Assembly (NCBI GenBank): GCA_003439945.1
Contig: QVRM01006442.1
Location: 1-64,000, forward strand
DNA from: Dermanyssus gallinae
Taxonomy: Eukaryota; Arthropoda; Arachnida; Mesostigmata; Dermanyssidae
DNA: 64,000 nucleotides
Reading direction: 5' to 3'
Positions within the stretch are counted from its first letter, which is position 1; every line of letters begins with the position of its first letter. Below are positions 12,760-23,699 of the stretch, in pieces. Below the pieces are notes generated by a model, which saw only the letters and a program-made list of their open reading frames with translations, was not told where the DNA came from and did no database searches. A program made the position numbers and the translations under genes.

Positions 12760-13674
12760 CAGCAAAAGAACTATGTCTACGGGTAGCAATTGTGAATGAG
12801 TTGAAAAAACCGTTGCTGCTGCGGAAACTATCCGAAATATTTAGACCATATTCGGCGAGGACAGCATCGCAATGACTCATGCTACAACTGGTTCCCTTAC
12901 GGCAACTTCGGTCTTCTGGATGAACCCCGTTATGGAAGGCCTACTACACCCAAGGTAAACCGTTTGCGCGAATCAGTGTAACCAATCGAGTAACCACGCG
13001 TGAATTAACCATGGATGTCGGGATGTATCATAACACATCCATCGTCATTTGCGTTTGCTCCCATGGTTTCAGAGTTGAACCAATGATGACCAACTTCACG
13101 ATTTGAGCCAGCACCACAAAATAAAGCGCCTAGCAAAATGCTCTTCTTGCTTGACTGACACAACGAGTATCCAAATGTTCTTACATCGAAATTCTACCTG
13201 TGACAAAAATAGATCTTTTTTCTACATTGTAAGATATGGAAGATCCTAATGCGCCCCACGACAACTTTCCCAGAGGGCACCAAGAAGACTAACCCAATTG
13301 CATTATTATTTGCTTTGTGTGTGTGCTTGGACAGGCACGACTTCCTTTCTAGTGGTCAATAAACACGAATTTATGATTATTTCGACATGGTTACAGCTGT
13401 GTCTCAGCTCGAACAAGTTCTTTTCGCTTTCCAAAGGGAGAGACACAGTCTCATAAATAGAAAGAGCGTTTTTTTTCCACTAACACAACACTATGCCTTA
13501 TGTGAGTTTATCCAGCCTCTGCAAGACACCAAGCCAATTGGGGAATTTCGCCGATTTACCATGCCTTCTCTCGGTCTACCATCTTTTCAGATGTCTGCCG
13601 AACTATCTACAGGGAAATACGCTCGTTACACCGCTACGTACGGGTTACGCCGTTTAGTGATGAATATTTAATAT
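12760..13674 (+). pseudogene. Old mariner transposase relic
   Basis: Conceptual translation across frames recovers mariner blocks in the right order. An N-terminal stretch runs AAAETIRNI, stop, TIFGEDSIA (about 12810-12870). WFPYGNFGLLDEPRYGRP starts at 12889. A stretch resembling the linker before the first catalytic Asp follows (13080-13250). The C-terminal half is the 94-codon ORF at 13387-13671, with INRKSVFF just before where the HxDNAxPH block should be. The catalytic Asp residues are not preserved: the expected DN block reads PLTQHY and the SPDLAPSD block reads roughly PSLGLPSF. Many stops and shifts mark this as far older than the element at 23697-25012, and it looks like a different mariner lineage. 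No terminal repeats were found. Confidence 0.65.
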
Positions 13675-14039
13675 GGCATAGCCAAAAACAACTGTTCTAT
13701 ATTTCAGCATTATTTTGACGGACACTATATAAGCTTTGATAGCCTAATTTAGCCCACGCAAGAGCCTGTCATGTAGGACATGTATGCATATATATATCAA
13801 ACCATTAAACCGCATGCAGCGAGCCTGAACACATACACGTAAATCGCATACGGCAGCAAATCGTATTTGTTACCTGAATTCAATAACTAAATAAATTTAA
13901 TTGCGAAACTTGATCAGCCCATTTGTATGTGATATAAACAAAGTCTGCAGCAACGAAACATAATAAACAATCATGGAGGTTTTCATATGGAGATTTTAAA
14001 GGTGGGTTTGCTGGCGTTTGTGTTTATGTCACCTCTCTT

Positions 14040-14055
<16 letters not shown>
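13675..14055. other. Unannotated AT-rich sequence with CT tract
   Basis: Nothing recognised apart from a (CT)n run at about 14037-14056 that leads into the TA tract next to the foldback element. Confidence 0.5.
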
Positions 14056-14073
<18 letters not shown>

Positions 14074-15113
14074 CACAGGGTGTGACTGAAAGGTTTTTAA
14101 AGCGTGCATGAAGTTGTAGAGCTCGTTAAAGCAAATATTTTTTCCAATAGAACATGGTCTCTTGTTTCGGAGTGAGAGTGAAATTACTACAATTTGTGAC
14201 ACTGGTGTTTTTGCCCGACATAGGAGCACAAAATGTGCTGTTGCGAGACAACCAGTCCTTCTAGACAGATACTAAGCACACCTTTGTGTTCGTGATAATA
14301 TTCTGCTCCATCTGAAGAAGATGCAAGGCCAGTCAGATAGAAGAGAATTCGCCAAAAATAAAGTTCTTTATTAACGTTCACGCCAAATACTTCAAAATCA
14401 TAACCATACGACCACTCACAGCGCTAAAAACGGGCATCATCAGCCAATGGGAAATTCGACGGCGATCATTTTGGTACCAAATATATGTAAATGCGAGCTG
14501 TGGTTGCGGAGTAATTACGATTTCGGTGGGATGTCCAGATTAAGTGCATGTAAAATGACTGGGTGGCGACGTTCACTACCGCCGACGTGTCGCGCGACAG
14601 CCTCAGCGCGTCATTTTTCATGCACTTAATCCGGACACCCCGCCGAAAAATCGTAATTACTCCGCAACCACAGCTCGCATTGCCATAAGTTTGGTACCAA
14701 AATGATCGTCATGAAATGCACATTTGCTGAATATGTTAGCTTTAAGCACGTGAGTGGTCGTAGGGTTATGATTTTGAGGTATTTGGCGTGAAAGCTAATA
14801 AAGAACTTCATTTTTGGCGAATTCTCTTCTAAGCGACCGTGTCGCGTCTTCTGACCGGCCTTGTATATTCTTCAGATGGAGCAGAATTTTATCACGAATA
14901 CGAAGGTGTGCTTAGTTTCTGTCTGGTTGTCTCGCAACAGCACATTTTGTGCTCCTATGTCGGGCAAAAACACCAGTGTCACAAATTGTAGTAATTTCAC
15001 TCTCACTCCGAAACAAGACGTCTCAGAGACCATGTTCTATTGGAAAAAATATTTGCTTTAACGAGCTCTACAATCCCATGCATCGCTTTAAAAACCTTTC
15101 AGTCACACCTTGC
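14074..15113. mobile_element. Foldback element with about 490-bp inverted arms
   Basis: The left arm (14074-14559) reappears inverted as the right arm (14610-15113). By eye the arms agree at roughly 90% or better, including a stretch of about 90 identical bases, and differ by a few short indels (for example near 15020 and 14835). The ends read TA-CACAGGGTGTGACT and, inverted, TA-TGCAAGGTGTGACT, so TA is the likely target duplication. Both flanks are (TA)n tracts (14056-14073 and 15114 onward). There is no transposase, so it is non-autonomous. The GGGTGTGACT-type end suggests mobilisation by a Tc1/mariner-type enzyme. A transcript crossing it would form a hairpin of nearly 500 bp. ORFs here are the same arm sequence read from both sides and are not taken as genes. 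Confidence 0.85.
14588..14599. repeat. 12-bp GC-rich palindrome at the foldback centre
   Basis: TGTCGCGCGACA is a perfect palindrome inside the roughly 50-bp spacer between the two arms. Its axis falls at the arithmetic midpoint of the element (14593.5). Confidence 0.85.
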
Positions 15114-15157
15114 ATATATATATATATATATATATATCAACATTTTTTTTTGTTACA

Positions 15158-15188
<31 letters not shown>

Positions 15189-15190
15189 AC
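15114..15190. repeat. Two (TA)n tracts
   Basis: TA tracts at 15114-15137 and 15162-15190 are separated by a T-rich spacer. The first abuts the right end of the foldback element. Confidence 0.9.
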
Positions 15191-16340
15191 TGGTGGAAAC
15201 ATTTGGCTTTGCTCCAGTTGCAGATGGCTAGCGAGTGGACGACTGGACGATTCATAGCTCATCAAGATCCCAACCATACCATTTGTATGCACCTAAGGAC
15301 ACCTAGGTGACTAAGGCCCTCGTGCTAAAATAAATATTGGTACAAAAACTACGAATGCTTGGAGAAGAGCAATTCAGAGATAGGGACAAGTGAATAACGA
15401 CATTAAGAGAGCAAGTGGAAATGAACGAAGAAACAGCGGAAGCGATACACGAACGAGCACACTTTGGCAAACAAAACGACAAATTTGGCTAGCCTGAATC
15501 TGATTGAAGAAGAAGCACAATAAAAGCCGTAGTAGTCGTGAACTGGCAAATCACACTAGCAGTAATCAAGCCTGGTTATATAGGGCGAGAACGAGACGGA
15601 GGAGAGTAACCGAAACAAGACGATACGAACCGAACAGATATGACAGAAACGGACCGGCAAAAGCGTGCACTTGGCCGGCTATTTGTTCGGAGCGTCTGCG
15701 ATACGCTAACGCTCTACGTAATAACAACTGCAGCAATAGCAGCAGCAGCAGCAACAGTGGCATCAGTACCAGCGCCCGATCAAACCCATCGAGCGCAGTC
15801 TATTCTGCATAGCTGATAGACAGACGTCCACTGCTCCATCTCCTGTCACTGCCAGAGAAAGAAAATCTGTGGAAGACACAGTCGAAGGAGAGCACGGCGT
15901 CGCCAGCCAGACAAATTCGTACCCTGTTCCCCAGTGATATCACGCCGCGGACCTTCTAACAACCAAAAACAGCTGCAGCTACAACAACAACAACAACAGC
16001 AACAACAAAAAAAACAACCATCGCAACAACAAACACAAATAATAAAAAAGTAAAACGACAAAAATAAACAACAGTACAAATTACGCTGACAAGACAGAGT
16101 GAACAGGACGACGATCGACGCCGGCGTTGACAGCAGACGGGGTCGCGAATTCGATCTTGACGTGACATCTCATATATTCGTGAAGCGGTGTTTCGTACGA
16201 TTTGTAGATTTAGCGACAACAACAACAACAACAAAAACAACAGGAAGGGGGAGCGTTATTCACTACGTATTTACCGTTAGCGTAACTCCATGGCGTGCCG
16301 AGACGCGTACAGAAAAAAATCATATTTGCCTTATGTTGAA
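15191..16340. other. CAA/CAG-rich and CpG-rich stretch
   Basis: Contains CAG runs (15730-15760) and CAA runs (15970-16075 and 16210-16235) in DNA with many CpGs. An ORF at 15504-15812 ends in a Ser/Asn-rich tail encoded by the CAG run. It has no known domain and may be chance. Confidence 0.45.
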
Positions 16341-16882
16341 ATAGATACATTAGAATGGTGCTCTATTATTTTTGCATACACGACTCTAATGTTAATGACT
16401 CTCCAACAACATAATAATAAATATCTGGTCTTTTAGTTAGCTTACGCATGGTATATATTAATACACGTCATTATGTGCAAGGAAGAGCGTGATCTACGTA
16501 ATTTTAAGGTTCCAGCTCTGCTAATGGCAATAACGTTAAAGCACGTAAGCGAGTATTTAGTTCTGATAAGAGCCCCACAAGCAATTCGTATACGCGCAGA
16601 CAATGAGAAAGAATAGGGCGTAGCGGCGTAGTTAAATCTGCCCATACGGGTAGCAGAACAGTGTCGCTAATCGATATGTTGAACAGTCGAAAATTAGTTT
16701 AACGACAGAGTCCACGATGGGGGTAATTAATCGAATTAGAGCAAGAACGACCCATATCGAGCAGGACACATGCACAGATGTATGCACATATGCCATATTT
16801 TCAATCTTCGTACAACAAAAATGCCTTACACTAGTGAATGTTTCCACTTTGAGTGAGAATAAGGTTATATGTATGTATTTAT
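16341..16882. other. Unannotated AT-rich sequence
   Basis: Nothing recognised on either strand. Confidence 0.5.
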
Positions 16883-16911
16883 GTATATATATATATTTAT
16901 AATTATATTTA

Positions 16912-16970
<59 letters not shown>
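16883..16970. repeat. (TA)n microsatellite
   Basis: An imperfect TATATT/TATA start passes into an almost pure TA tract from about 16916. Confidence 0.95.
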
Positions 16971-17279
16971 CAAAAGGAAGAATGTCTAAACGTATACAAA
17001 GGAAAGTACAAAGTAAACTAAGATTTAGATTAGGATTTAGAATGTCACAAATAAAATATAGGTTAAACAGATGCAGGTGGTAAAGACGGCACTAATTCGC
17101 AGCTAGGGAGATTGGTTACCATAGTCATCAATGGCCAAGATCAAGGAATCAGAGGAATTGGTGAAATTGAGGGTAAAATGTCATATACGAGCAAATGGCG
17201 ATGGTTCCAGATCGAGCTTGCCAGGTATATATTAAAAAGAAAAGCGGAAAAATGCAAAACAGATTAAGAATACGACAAT
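16971..17279 (+). other. Unassigned sequence upstream of a LINE 3' end
   Basis: A-rich plus strand that continues without a visible border into the LINE fragment below. It may be further decayed LINE, but I cannot align it to a motif. Confidence 0.3.
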
Positions 17280-17650
17280 TTACGAGCGAGTGGGCTATTG
17301 GCAGACGCCAGAGCAGGGGTGTTAGAGACAAGGATGCAACGAGCTAAATATAGAGAGGGAGAAAGTACAGATTGACGAGTCTATGGGTTAGGGAGCCAAT
17401 TGGATATACTGGACAGCCGTGGGGAAAGCAGAAATATGGACCTGCCGGAGGCCCTAGCTTCAGAACTAAATGTAAGAAAGCACAGATCGTTATTAAAAAG
17501 AAGAGGTTGTACCGATGAAAGGCAAATACTCAGTATGTATAGGAGGATACATTCATGATATTAGATGCTTAGGTGATCTATTTGCTGCCGCTCTAAGCGC
17601 CCCTGATATAAAAGAGTGACATGTGTATTTAAGTACACATGTCAAGCAAA
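17280..17650 (+). pseudogene. Non-LTR retrotransposon (LINE) ORF2 C-terminus and 3' tail, copy 1
   Basis: The frame starting at 17292 reads GLLADARAGVLETRMQRAKY, matching copy 2 at 45938 (GLLADARAGMLDARIHRAKY), then hits a stop after about 26 codons. The Cys/His zinc-knuckle region expected next is decayed here. The 3' tail follows (GCCGCTCTAAGCGCCCCTGA, from about 17586), shared with 46250-46320 and in part with 31985-32042 on the minus strand. A (TA)n tract begins at the end of the tail. The C-terminal layout fits R1, I or Jockey-group LINEs. The clade cannot be fixed because no reverse transcriptase is attached. Confidence 0.65.
17618..17643 (+). other. LINE 3' tail stem-loop, copy 1
   Basis: GACATGTGTA-TTTAAG-TACACATGTC: a perfect 10-bp stem with a 6-nt loop at the end of the LINE tail. 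The same structure occurs, with changes, at 46279-46304 and 32000-32025 (minus). Confidence 0.75.
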
Positions 17651-20226
17651 TGATATATATATATATATATATAATCCATCTGGTATGGATTCAGCCTTCA
17701 TGCAATAAATATCAGTCGGGTAACGTGCGACAACTGGTATGCTGTGCGATCCGTGGTACTAGCACTGATTTCCACTGGAACCATCGCAAAAAGATTACAT
17801 TTATTTTACCCTTAGCAGGTTGCAACTAGAAGGACTTTTTCGCACTTGACTCTGGGCAGATGGCCCAGTATCTGACATTTTGCCGGTGCTTCATCCCTAC
17901 CACTCATGCACATCTAAGCTTAATGTATTGATCTGTTTTACGCATTTTACCGATTGTTTATGTCTTGATTGAAATTGACGTCCTAACGTTCACTTTGTGT
18001 ACGCCTTTTCCACCCAAATTGTTGAAATTTTTTAAGCATGTGGCTCGCAAACGTATATACAGTCACATAGTACTGTTCCATAGATATCAGGGCCATTAGA
18101 TAATGAAGCTTTAAGGGGGAGTAGTGTTTAGTGGGTAGGGGTCTAGGCGGACCAACATCCAACCGCTAGGATCCAGTTCCACACTGCTCGAGAGAGGGGA
18201 AACATCAAATCACAAACCCGTACTCGTAGCAACAGTGCGTAAAAGCGTTCACCCTCCTCCACAAAAACACGTCTATACTCGTATATGCATATATGTGTAG
18301 ATACTTATATGTATATAGCGTTTTTGTCGAATTTGGCCACCATACCAAAGTGGCGGCGCTGACGACAAGGTATTTGTAAACATCGCCGTTCTATACCATT
18401 CCACCGCATATCTCTCAAGGATTGAAACTTATTGAGTTGCACAATAAAAATGTTATTGTTTAAAAGAGCGTTTGGCGGGCACTAAATGTCCCAGAATTGC
18501 AAGACTTTCCCGCCGCCTGTGTATAGTCACTCTTCTGCGTTACGGGTCCCGCAGGTCGGAGGGGGTCATCTTAAAGAGGATACATATATGTAAGCACTCT
18601 ATACGTGTAGGGTTTTAGTGGGGACTGACTAATCGTTCGGCTCGACTCTTGTCAGGCGCCAAGACTTGCCGTTAGGTGGCTGTGTCCCACACTGTGTGAG
18701 CGTGAGCATGTAAGGGGCTTACCAACTCCTGTTATGCTTTCGCTCAAGTTCCAACCCTAAACCTTCTAAAAAAGATCTCCCAGAAAGCCCCTGTGGCTTG
18801 TGCAACCTGACCCCCTGGACTTTTTTAGTGGGTCTTTTTTTTATAAGAACAACGTATTCGCCAAGTAAGTCCGCTACTATCGACGAGCTGAATGTAAATA
18901 TTTGACGGAGATTTCGAAAATAACGCTGGCTTATCTCGTATAGACAATGCCGAAAAGTCCCAGGGTGGCCATCATCCTGACATCACATCCTGACACAACG
19001 GCATGCAAGGTGCTTTGAAATAAAACTCAAACTTTGACCGTACCTTTTAACGTTAAAATGCTTAAAACTCTCAAGTGACCCTTGATGCTGCACGAATTAC
19101 CACTAAGCGCGTTAAGTGCTTTCACATTTGGTACGTAAAGGATGTGGGTTCAAAACAAAAGCGCATACGTATATTGTACAGACAAGCTTCACTTCGTTTC
19201 CATTAATCAGAGTTTTATGCTATGCTTGGGACCATGGCTGTCTCTGTCAGAGACTCTCGGAGATGCCTATCTCGTCGGCATGATGTCACCCAATCGAACG
19301 AAGCAAGTAATCTCAGCGGAGCCATCAATGTAGCCATATGGGCCCGACACAGAGCAATGGTTCTTTTTCCACGTGGGCGATATCACGCCGCACGGCGACT
19401 ATCTTGCGCAGGAACGGTCCACTGATTTTGAGTACAATCTTGTTTTGACCAAATTATCTGTGACGCCCGACGGCCGTGCTGGTACTGACGGCAGTCAACA
19501 GAGGACAAGCTGTGCTTACCGAATCGAGTTCTTGTGACGTAAGGATATGCGATTATATTATGGTCAAGAAAAATCACTGTATCAAGTTAAAAAACAGTAA
19601 AAAAAAAGTAAAAAAAAATAATATATATATATATATATTGCTTAACGAGTATAGCTATGAGTTAGTAAATCTATGAGTGGACTTACAGAGAATGGATATG
19701 ACGTGGATCACAATTGGTCATGACCAGATTAATCAAAATAGGGGGGACACATACAAATACAAATATTTTTCCCTCTAGTTTGAACACGACTTTTATTTCC
19801 TTATAAACACATGGAATGCACCTATGCACACGTATGCAAGACTATATATATACGGAACTACAATCGTGATGTAAGGCATACGCTTTTTCCACACAAAATA
19901 CAACTTTAATAATAGTGGGCATTTAGTGTCACTTTGCAGTCTTGTTTTTCTCTCTTTGGTGAGCGTCTCCTGATGTTCATCAATTGACAAAAGCAAGAGT
20001 GACGAGTATATGATTAGAAGCAGCGTGAATGTCGGTATTTTTGGTTGCATTGCAGAAGCAATACATTTGCCTTATTAAACGGCTCTTCCACTAGAGACCC
20101 AGCAGAGAAAAGACTGTGTGATTTACCGCCAGTTCGTGAAGCCGTTGCCTCCCCTTAGAGTGATATCTCGCTAGATGTGCTCAATTTGAATCTTGTTTCC
20201 TCTGCGCTGCATATACGTTCGGTCTA
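17651..20226. other. Unannotated sequence with two short TA tracts
   Basis: Short (TA)n tracts lie at 17651-17673 and 19620-19639, the latter after A-rich runs. No gene, RNA or mobile element was recognised in the remaining 2.5 kb. Confidence 0.45.
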
Positions 20227-20227
20227 T

Positions 20228-20275
<48 letters not shown>
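20227..20275. repeat. (TA)n microsatellite
   Basis: A pure TA tract of about 46 bp. Confidence 0.95.
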
Positions 20276-20278
<3 letters not shown>

Positions 20279-20339
20279 TTAATATGAGTGGTGTTGGTAC
20301 ATGCGAATTCTTGTAACATATAGGTTAAACGATAGGGCC

Positions 20340-21000
20340 ACCCGCAATCGAGCCGCTAGTAATCGAGCCGACGTGAGGATTGCAAGGCGTGACGAAGGCT
20401 CAATCGAACCTGATCGATCTGCTCGAAGGCACGAACATTCAGGCGGCCCCCCACAGCATGCATCGACAGCACATTGACGTGCCCGTCAGCGCTACGCCAT
20501 GTCACGTCATTGAACGTGCTTACACGCGACCTGACGCGAATAAGCGGTCACGTTGGAAGGCCGTTGACTAAGTCTGAGATGAGTCCAGCGTGACTGATAT
20601 GTTACTGTCTGGCAAAGTCTAGCGGACGGTGAACGGACCCGATGGCCCGGCCTGCCAGCCGTTCAGGATCGAACGTCAACTATTCAGTTTAAAAAAAACA
20701 ATAGTTCCTGCTACTGATAGCGTTGCGAGTGTTCTGCCCCTGCTGCTGTTGCTACTGCTAACGGAGGAACAAACTGATCTTGTCGAACGGCTCACCTAAG
20801 GTTAGCACCGTTACCTTAGCCACCTTCTCACTTTTGTGCTCCACGGCGCCCTCTTGTCAGCAACAGCATTGCTGCACGTGTTAGCCAACTATGGAACGGG
20901 GCAAAATGAACCTGCCCGGCTAGGCCCCCTGTTCTAGCTGAGGAAAGAGACCTCGACATCGTGTCCGATGTCGTCACCGTTCTTGTTTATGTTATCGTTA
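20340..21000. other. CpG-rich patch without a recognised gene
   Basis: Rich in CG dinucleotides compared with its neighbours, with a few short ORFs (for example 20380-20571). It might be a regulatory island or an exon-bearing region. No motif supports a specific call. Confidence 0.3.
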
Positions 21001-21145
21001 TTTTTGTCAGCCTACCCGGTACCCCCGTAATTGACCTCAACGCATATAGCATTATAGGAATAGTCGTGGTGATACACGTGAATAGACGTCGAAGTTGTCG
21101 GTCATAGTAATTGCGGTAGCAATAGCTGCAAAAGTAGCTGTGGGG

Positions 21146-21168
21146 TCACGCCACTGCAGTGGGCGTGA
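21146..21168. repeat. 23-bp near-perfect palindrome
   Basis: TCACGC-CACTGCAGTG-GGCGTGA would be a perfect 24-bp palindrome but for one missing C on the left side. Confidence 0.75.
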
Positions 21169-21985
21169 TTTGAGCGGCCAGCAAACATTGTTCTACAGAG
21201 AGAAACGTTGCCATGAAAAGCACAAGACCGCCCTAGACTGGAACGCGTGGATCAACTATATAGTTAATGTGGCCAAATTCCGACTACATCTTCTGTGTGT
21301 GCAATAGAAGTTTGTTAAGTTGTTGCACTTGGTTGGGAATTGATTTTCCTGCCCACATACACTCCGTACAGTTTGTAAACGCCGTAATCTCGCGCGGAAG
21401 CAAAGGCGAATACGACAGCCTTATACGAGTATAGAAGTTTCTACCCAGAGGGCGTTTAGGCTAGTGTATGCGTGCGTCTATGCCTAAAACCTTGGAGTCA
21501 TGTCCATCACGGCGTTTTTAAGGAATAAGTGGCGTCAGCCACAAACTAGGGAACACCTTTTCACGTAGTAGTATGAATACGCTAATAGGGCACGGCGATC
21601 CTGCTAAGCTAGATGATGCAACGCTACAACAAGCACGCCGCCACACGATGCGACAAGCAGATCAAAACGAGCCGAGGCGGTTTTTGCTTGATGCGGTTAA
21701 TCCACAAAATAATTGTTAATAAAAAGAATAGCCATGTAGCTGCAAAAACTCTACCATCTCCAGTCACTAAAGCACGGTGCAATGACTGATTAACTTGCTA
21801 CCATCGCATGCCAACCAACGCATCCAGAGCGCATCTCGACGTAACGACGTAACACGCGCTAGATGATGGCGCACGAACACGAAGCTTCTTCTTGTGCCAT
21901 CTTGATGTCTAGACTAGCGCAGGTGTAGGCATAACCACCACGTAATGGTGAAGATGAAGAAGCTGACAATGGTGATATTGCAGAA
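21169..21985. other. Unannotated sequence
   Basis: Nothing recognised. Confidence 0.5.
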
Positions 21986-21987
21986 GG

Positions 21988-22004
21988 TTATAATAATAAT
22001 AATA

Positions 22005-22076
<72 letters not shown>

Positions 22077-22077
22077 T
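21988..22077. repeat. AAT-to-ATT microsatellite with polarity switch
   Basis: About six AAT units run directly into about 23 ATT units. Because AAT and ATT are reverse complements, the junction near 22008 is itself a palindrome and the left part can pair with the right. Translations give poly-Ile on both strands, which is an artefact. Confidence 0.95.
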
Positions 22078-22380
22078 TCCTACAATTGTGGAACCCAAAC
22101 GTGTACCCGCGTAGGCTCCCCCCCCCCTTCTCAATCCATAGAGCCGATGATAGCGGCGGCGTTTCCCCTACACACTGCGAGCGAGAGTTGCTGACGCAGA
22201 AACTCGCCCTCGCGCTGGTCACCCGTGTTAGCACTAATTTTGACACTTAGGTCTTTGAGGAGGATACTTGTGCTCTTGCTGATCGGGCCCATCGTTTCCA
22301 TGGCGACGGGTACGAAGTGATATCTCCTCTCCAAATCAGAGTATTTGCGTTTCTTTGCGATCTCGGCATGTTCAGCAACC

Positions 22381-22401
22381 CATTATTATTATTAGACATT
22401 A

Positions 22402-22440
<39 letters not shown>

Positions 22441-22527
22441 TTAGTGTTGTGCTACATGTACATAATGATAATAATAAAACACTGTTTTCAAAAATTGTTT
22501 TTTTATTATTATTATTATTATTATTAC
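22381..22527. repeat. Two (ATT)n microsatellites
   Basis: ATT tracts at about 22404-22441 and 22502-22527, with a short one at 22383-22395. They have the same orientation as the tract at 21988-22077. Confidence 0.9.
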
Positions 22528-22529
22528 GC

Positions 22530-23428
22530 AGATGACGAGAACAACGTAGGATGGTAACGGTGGCAATAGAAAAGCTGTCATAATGTGGATAACTAGATAG
22601 AAATGATGCTGCCATGAACGCGACATTGACCAGAAGCAAGAGCCATTGTGCGTCGATAAGCAATAGTACGACCTTGCCGCCGCCGCCGTCTCTGTCCCTC
22701 CACTAACACGATACACATGAGCCTTAACATAGCCTGTCGTCACGTCAACTCGTCATGCCTATATGGACTGATTATTTGTATGTATGTGTGTATGTATACG
22801 TATGGAGTATGCATATGTAAGTGGAAAACGGGGGCGAGGGGATACGACATAACGTCTCAGCCGGCGGGCTATGCAGCATCGCTTGTCGAACAACTACAAT
22901 AGAGTACGAACCCGTACTGAGGGCCATGTTTGGCCCTCAATCGCCGCTCGTCCCCGCCGCCGCAGCAGCAGTCTCGTTGACCTCGCATGTCAGCACCCTC
23001 AGGCTGCGCTGCGTAACGCTTACCGCCACAACGCTGATAAAAAAAACACAACAACAAAACATACAACAAGGTTAGCGCTGATTTGTGCGGCACTGGCACG
23101 CATGCTTCTCATCCAAAAAAAAAATTGTTATTATTATTATTATTATTATTATAACGGACCGATCCGTCAGTTGGAGACCAGACCAGCCGCTTTCACTCGC
23201 TGCTGATATGCGGAGGGAACTATTTGCTTATTGATGATGATGGCGACGACGACGATGGGAGGGAAAGCTGAGAATGCTAGTGATGGTGATCATGCTGATT
23301 GTGTAATCATTCTACGACGGGTATACATGCAACGGGATAGGAAAGAGCAAAATATTGAATGGAGTTAGTTAGCATTTTGTAAAAGAACGACCCAAATGGA
23401 CTAACTCGATTAGATAGAAGTTTTGCTT
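22530..23428. other. Unannotated sequence with a further (ATT)n tract
   Basis: Apart from ATT at 23128-23152 and a short poly-A, nothing was recognised. About 22820-23050 is CpG-rich. Confidence 0.45.
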
Positions 23429-23455
23429 ATATATATATATATATATATATATATA
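23429..23455. repeat. (TA)n microsatellite
   Basis: A pure TA tract of 27 bp. Confidence 0.95.
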
Positions 23456-23660
23456 CTTTTTGGACATGATAATAATGATTAATAAGGTAATGATTGCTAC
23501 CGTATAGACGTATATGAAAAAACGATCACTGACGTCTGTCTTATAGCGAGTAAGACACAAAAAGAACATGCTGTTAATCTTATATTTTCAGGAAGCATAA
23601 CAACGCAATTATTGGATATCACTAACACTACCGTCAAACTACTAGTTGACACGATTCTCG

Positions 23661-23696
<36 letters not shown>

Positions 23697-23699
<3 letters not shown>

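Noticed and set aside
14029..15257. ORFs starting MLLCRAKTPV on both strands as a duplicated gene
   Set aside because: They are the same foldback arm read from each side. There is no coding signature beyond absence of stops.
21914..22250. Poly-Ile ORFs of about 100 codons on both strands
   Set aside because: They are translations of AAT/ATT microsatellites, which have no stops in some frames on either strand.
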